NCBI GenBank assembly: GCA_023630585.1
Contig: CM042539.1
Coordinates: 10,743,755 to 10,807,754, forward strand
Direction: 5' to 3'
Source of the DNA: Cranoglanis bouderius
Lineage: Eukaryota > Chordata > Actinopteri > Siluriformes > Cranoglanididae
Length of the DNA stretch: 64,000 nucleotides
Shown: one piece after another, positions 58,784 to 64,000 of the stretch
How positions within the stretch are numbered: the stretch's first letter is position 1
Layout of the letters: every line of letters starts with the position of its first letter
The notes under the pieces: model-generated
Seen by the model: only the letters and a program-made list of their open reading frames with translations
The model's database searches: none
Told to the model about the DNA's origin: nothing
Program-made: the position numbers and the translations under genes

Positions 58784-59150
58784 GCTAACAAGTACCTAGT
58801 CTGGGAAACCATATATTAGTGACTTTTGCCAGCTAAACTCTACAAGCTAAAAGACTTATTGTACCGTTTATTGAGATCAGTATTAGAGAATGATGAGTAA
58901 GTAATAAAACATGACGGGGGGTGCTGTTATACAATATTAATACAAGATGGGGGTGGTGTGATGCAGCCCGACATGAAGCTTTGTTACTGCTACCACCCTG
59001 AAGTTGATTATTTTCCAAAAAAAGAACGTCCCAAAGTGTTATATTCCTCTTATACAATAGCGATTTGCCAACAGTTACAATTTTTTATTTATTAATGAAC
59101 GACACATCATACTGTTAACGATTTATAGTTATAGTGGGTTTGGAAATGGG
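58784..59150. other. Intron, no gene recognised
   Basis: AT-rich unique sequence. Confidence 0.4.
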
Positions 59151-59360
59151 TCAGAATGTTGTTTATTTTTTCAATTAATCAACACATAATGATCCATAAT
59201 GACAAAGCGAAAACATGTTTTTAGAAATGTTTGCAAATGTATTACAAATCGAAAACTGAAATAGATAAGTATTCAGACCCATCATTCAGTACTTTGTAAA
59301 ATTCTACTATGTACAGTTATAGCTTTCGAGTCTTCTTGGTTAAGTCTCTACAAGCTGGCT
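59151..59360. mobile_element. Tc1-like terminal fragment
   Basis: Contains 'ataatgacaaagcgaaaaca', 'aagtattcagaccc' and 'cgagtcttcttggttaagtc', in the order found at the end of a common fish Tc1 family. Only about 200 bp remain. Confidence 0.65.
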
Positions 59361-60880
59361 TGCTGTGAACTGGTGTAGCTCTGAGAGGAATGGAAGGTTG
59401 CAGCTGATGACTTCCTAACAGTATTTGAGAATGTATTGATTTTTCTGTGTGTGGCAAGAATGACGCTAATCCTGCATGAAGATAATCAGGAGAAATGAGG
59501 GGAGAAATTCGTGCCAAAATATTTTGGCCAGTGTATGTAGCCTTAATCTTTACTGCTTCCCCAACCAATGACGCTTTACAGAGAAGAGACTAAACACGCA
59601 ACAGCAAACAGAATATTGTACCTATATTACTATAACTGGGTTTTATTATCACTGTTCAACCGGCATCAGTTGTCTAGAAGAGGGTTGTTGACGTTCACCC
59701 AGAAATGAGGCTCCACATTATCAAAGTGACACAAACTTTCTCACAGCACACACAGAGCTCCTGTGGAGAAAAGGCTGAAGTAAGGAGCGATGGACAAAAG
59801 CTTAGAACAACTCAAGAAAAGAGGACAGATTTATATCCGTGGCCGAACCCGAACGATATTATCCTAGTTATAAATGGTGAAATTAATGCCGTAGGGCAAG
59901 CGAGGTAATGGCCCCCGGTGGACCGCGCCTCAGGAAGGCAAAACAAAAGCTCCGTCACATTTCTGCACTTTCTCCTGCGTAACTCTGGCTCGCCCACGCA
60001 GCCTGTCAGACGGCTCTTCAGAGCCCAGATTTAGGAGTGTGTTCGGCCTTTATGAAGAGTGACACAGACTGATCCGGGGTCAGCGCCCTGATCCCGAACA
60101 CCCCCACTGCAACCCATTCACACTCCAAAATCACACGCTTAGCACTCTAGCACTAGTTAGGGAATCCAAATCCAAATTTTGCAGATCTCACTCGTGTAGA
60201 GCTTGACCCGATGAAGAGTCGTTTTATTTTATTTTACTTTATTGGTTATCAGCCACTATTCCTACATTAAGAGTTCCCTGACAACACAGTTTAACCCTTT
60301 CTCACAGTACACCAGCGCTCCATTCAACCCACTGAATAGAAATCAACATATCAGGCATTTTGAATCAGTATAAAACAAATTAATTATTTTATCGCCTATA
60401 TTTATAGTCTGCTATAAGATAAGTCAGGACACTGTTGGGTTTCTGTGCATAGAGTATCGTGACTCTGTGTTTAGAGATAAAACAGACAGCACAACTAAAG
60501 CATTTTTGACAGTAAAACATTGTATACCACAGCCACAATAAAATGAGAATATTTAAATCTAGTTTTAAAAAAAAGAAATACTTATGAAAAACTGCAAATT
60601 CTTAAAGCCATGAGTGTCTACTTTCATATGAGCCATTAACCACTACTGTGGCGTGTGACATCAGGCAGAAATCCCACTTCTTGATCTCTGGTTAAAAGAG
60701 TTAAAATATTCAAAATGTTTATTTGTGCTATTGTAAACATTCAGGAAGACAGCAAGCAGAACTTCACGTCAACGGTGTTGACAGGGATGCCTTCTCCACC
60801 AACAAGTCTATTCCTTCTTGTTTCTAAGATGAATGCCTCAAATATCTTCAAACAAGTATGAGTAGGAATATTTCAGACAT
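59361..60880. other. Intron, no gene; GC-richer patch near 59890-60120
   Basis: No exon or element end was recognised. The 59890-60120 patch is CpG-containing and unlike the surrounding AT-rich DNA; it could be regulatory or an old insertion. Confidence 0.3.
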
Positions 60881-61375
60881 TTGACCTTGCTGTGACCTTG
60901 ACCCTCTTTGGATCAATTCCAAAATCGAATCAGTTCATCTGCTGGTTGCAATAATAATTCTATATAAATCCTACAAACATTCGACCATTCGTACCTGAGA
61001 TACCATGCTAACGGGAATCTTGGACAGACTCCCGGACAACCCAAAAACATTCCTCTACCACCTAGTGGTGGCGGCATAAAAAGAAGAAACGCAAAATTGT
61101 AATAAAACCCCATCTGAACTCGCTGATCAGACGGATGAGAGAACTGTCTGGGCGTGGCTTAATATTCTGATCAGCATGCTTGATTGACAGCCCAGCGTCC
61201 AAGACTCCCAGAAACATATTATCCAGTGTCACCCAGAAGAGGATGGGATCTCTTTCGAGTCCCTTTGGAGCCCTGGGTTCTTCTCCAGGTCCCTTCCTCA
61301 AGTTGCCCCAGGCTACTGTCACCTCTGGCTTGTTCATTTGGATTTCATCTGGATTTCTATAAGGCTGAACTTCAA
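60881..61375. repeat. Dispersed repeat fragments
   Basis: 60881-61085 ends in 'ctagtggtggcggcataaaa'-type sequence that I believe recurs in fish genomes. 61207-61375 is a diverged relative of the 37492-37665 repeat ('cagtgtcacccagaagagga', 'ttcctcaagttg', 'tggatttct'). Confidence 0.45.
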
Positions 61376-62160
61376 AGTGAATTGGAGTGAATCAAACATT
61401 TTTTCTAACAGATTTTTAAAAGTCTAGTAGTGTATGTGAGTCAATGACTCCAAGGATCCCTTCAACAGCCAATGAAAATGCAGAGTGAAGTTGATAAGGA
61501 GGAAGTAGCTAGAAGACTGCTCTTCAAAACAAAAAAAAACAACAAAAAAAAAACAGCTAAACTCTGGAACCAAATATGTCCTAGCTTTTCAACTACATTT
61601 GGGGTAAGGGGAACATTGTGTACATTTCCTTTTTGGCCAAAGTGCTCCATCGGTGTCTATTTAATGTTTGATAATTGATGGAATAAGAACATCTTTTAGT
61701 GCACTCCTGTGAACCTGCAGACCCCCTGTACCTGAATCCTCCACGCTGTTTCATTTCATAAATATTCCAGCTGTGTGGGTTCATCTGTTACTGAACTTCC
61801 GCTTCATTGTGAGCTCACATTTAATTCTGATGGAAGCCATCTGGGCAAAGTTAAAGCTCAGGGCATGTGCAGAAACCACCAAGGAATAATAATAAAACAG
61901 GAATTACACACATGCAGTAATGAAATGCAGAAAACATTTCCAGAATAATTATGAACATCCTGAAAAGAAACGGCAGATCGTGCAGTAACTGGCGACGATC
62001 TGATGGGCCGAGAAACATAACGGCCGCTGAGAACAACCAGTACACAGAAAAACAGGCACTGTGTGCACTTTCTCTGAAATGTCTGTCAAATAGCAAGAAT
62101 TATAAACTTTATACTATAAGAAGGCAACAGCAACTCAGCTCAGCTTTGTATAGGTATTAA
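61376..62160. other. Intron, no gene recognised
   Basis: AT-rich unique sequence. Short open frames on both strands have no recognisable similarity. Confidence 0.4.
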
Positions 62161-62482
62161 TAGCATTGATAGCAGTAGTAGTGACATTAATATTAGTTAA
62201 AGTAGTAGTAATGGGTGGGAAAATAGTACTAATAATAGTGTTAGCAGTAGTATTAGGAGTGGCCATAGTATTATTAATAACAGTAGTAGTAGTCAATGTT
62301 AGTAGTAGAATGACTACTAATATTAGTACTAACAGGAGTAGTAATAGCAACAGTAGTTTTATTAGTAGTAGTAGTATTTATAGTAGTAATGATAGCGTTA
62401 TTAATAAGAGCAATAATAGTGAATCATGGTAGTAGTAGTGGTGTTGGTATTAGAAGTAGCAAGTACTAGTAGTAATAGTATT

Positions 62483-63516
62483 AGAGGTCGACCGATACCG
62501 ATAACTAAGTTGGGCAGAACCTGCCGATAACCGATTAATCAACCGTTTTTAAAATTGATACTGAATGAAAACATAACACTCAAAGTAAAATATTGCTGAA
62601 CTTTATTACAAAAATAAACAGTACTGTCTGTACCATGAAAATGTACTGCATTAATATAGAGTACTGTGCAAAAGTTTTAGGCACCCGATTTTCTGTAGTA
62701 CAAACTTTTTTATTTTATGACTTCTACATTATCAAGTCAGTACAAAAAACATTTTAGATTCCCAAACATTAGTTTTCTAGCACAAAATTAAATGTTACAG
62801 AAAAATGTTTGTATGTCATTAAAGAAAGCAGCATATTACGTAAGAGACACTTTTCAGACAGAAAACACAATGAAGGCTGCTGGGTTTTGCTGCAGAAATA
62901 AGAAGCGAGTGAGAAAGTCAAAGTCTCCAGAAGAACTGTGGCTGGTTCTGTAAGATGCTCAATAAAACTTAGCAGCTCATTTCCTTATAAAACTGCACAC
63001 ATTGTACCGGAGACTACTATTTTTATTTTTAATTTTATGTTGCACAAAATAGTGACTTTGTTTCATTTACTACTGTTTACTGCTCTTTACCGTTTTTGTT
63101 GTTTTTTTTAATGTAGAGACATTTAATTTCATTATTTTGAAGGCATCTTTGCCCTACAGCACTTATATTTGAGACTTTGCACAGTACTGTATATTAACTA
63201 TTAATAAATATTAACGTAAATTAAAAGATAAACATCCAAACTGAAACAAAAAGTAACACTCCAAATAACAAACAAAAATAGAGACCTCCAAAATGAATCA
63301 AAAAACACTTCAAATAACACAACAAAATTTGTCAGTGATAGTTTTTATTTCGCCTCTAGAGGCAGCTCTCGTACTGTATAACGATAGCAGACCCTTCTCA
63401 GCAGCATCCGCAACGGACACAACCGGGGAAAACTCTCTGAATGGATTTTTGCTGATTCCATCAATCGGTTATCGGTACCGAATAATCGGCAAAATCGATC
63501 AATTGGTTGACCTCTA
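62483..63516. mobile_element. hAT-like non-autonomous element with 8-bp target duplication
   Basis: Ends TAGAGGTCGACC and GGTTGACCTCTA are near-perfect inverted repeats, and AATAGTAT flanks both sides (62475-62482 and 63517-63524). An 8-bp duplication is typical of the hAT superfamily. Without the nested element (62657-63192) it is about 500 bp and non-coding. Confidence 0.9.
62657..63192. mobile_element. MITE of the 'gcctaaaacttttgcacagta' family, copy 4 (nested)
   Basis: Same orientation as the copy at 12873. The ends are 'gagtactgtgcaaaagtttt' and '...actttgcacagtactgta', bordered by TA. It is inserted inside the hAT-like element and is therefore younger than it. Confidence 0.9.
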
Positions 63517-64000
63517 AATAGTATTAGCAAAAGTAGTGGTGGTATTACTACTAGTAGTAGTGATAGCAGTCTTATTAATAGTAGTAGTGAAAGTAGCAGC
63601 AGTACAAAGGGTTGTAATGGTGGAAGAATAGTGGTTATTGTATAAATAGCAGCAGTAGTAGTAGTAGTAATAGGAGTAGTTATAGTATTAATAGTGGTTG
63701 TAGAAGTAGGACTAATAGTATTAGAAATACCAGTGATGCTATTAGTAGCAGTAGCAGTAGTAGTGATAGTATTTTAGTAATAGTAGTAATAGTGATAGAA
63801 TTCGTCTTAATGCCAGTAGTGAAAGTAGGAGTAGGAGTACTAATGGTTGTAGTTGTGGTAGTAGTAGTGGTAGTAATAACAGTATTAGCAATAGCAATGG
63901 TGGTGTTCTTATTAGTAGAGGTAATGGTTGTAGTGGTGGTAGTAGTGGTTACAGTATTAACAGTAGTAATAGTAACAGTATAAGCAATAGTAGTGGTGGT

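Larger units (their letters stand above)
62161..64000. repeat. AGT/ATT trinucleotide-rich region (interrupted)
   Basis: Degenerate AGT, ATT, AGC triplets fill 62161-62482 and 63517-64000. The middle is the hAT-like insertion described separately. Val- and Ile-rich frames are artefacts. Confidence 0.9.

Noticed and set aside
61062..61337. 91-codon minus-strand frame
   Set aside because: Lies over two dispersed repeat fragments; the frame is a by-product of repeat sequence.

Overview
This window is vertebrate nuclear DNA, almost certainly from a ray-finned (teleost) fish. The evidence is a vertebrate-type split gene with GT-AG introns, a very high density of (CA)n/(GT)n microsatellites, many decayed Tc1/mariner elements, and tRNA-derived SINEs of the kind common in teleosts. 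I cannot fix the species; an otophysan such as a catfish would fit but is not shown.

The only protein-coding gene I can support is stau2 (Staufen homolog 2, a double-stranded-RNA-binding protein), on the minus strand. Eight consecutive internal exons are present, in transcript order: 58008-58167, 53432-53539, 48649-48861, 47487-47624, 44791-44922, 41600-41663, 36515-36804 and 24827-24940. All junctions obey GT-AG and the phases join without a break into 406 codons. They cover the C-terminal half of dsRBD2, all of dsRBD3 and dsRBD4, the linker/tubulin-binding region and most of the dsRBD5-like fold. The N-terminal exons (upstream, beyond 64000) and the last exon(s) (downstream, below position 1) were not found. 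The rest of the window is therefore read as intron: about 5.8 kb upstream of the first visible exon, introns of 1.0-11.6 kb between exons, and at least 24.8 kb after the last one.

Region by region: 1-24.8 kb is an exon-less intron with microsatellites, two Tc1-like copies and a Tc1-like fragment, three MITEs, a 31-bp minisatellite split by a Tc1 element, triplicated pyrimidine-rich units (16-17.5 kb), a further pyrimidine tract (18.6-19.3 kb) and a TAG/TGG trinucleotide array (20.4-21.1 kb). 24.8-36.8 kb holds two exons and an 11.6-kb intron with SINEs, MITEs, a Tc1 copy and an internal duplication. 36.8-58.2 kb holds the other six exons. Here tracts of CA (just after donors) and UG (just before acceptors) sit at the splice sites, an inverted pair of Tc1-like copies forms a long imperfect palindrome, and one Tc1-like element is nested inside another. 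58.2-64 kb has no exon but contains a hAT-like MITE (8-bp target duplication) carrying a nested mariner-type MITE, within a trinucleotide-rich tract.

The most interesting signals concern RNA structure rather than new proteins: AC...GU-bracketed introns and a long inverted repeat, both inside the pre-mRNA of a dsRNA-binding protein. One unrecognised 123-codon open frame (50672-51040, minus) may be a gene fragment.
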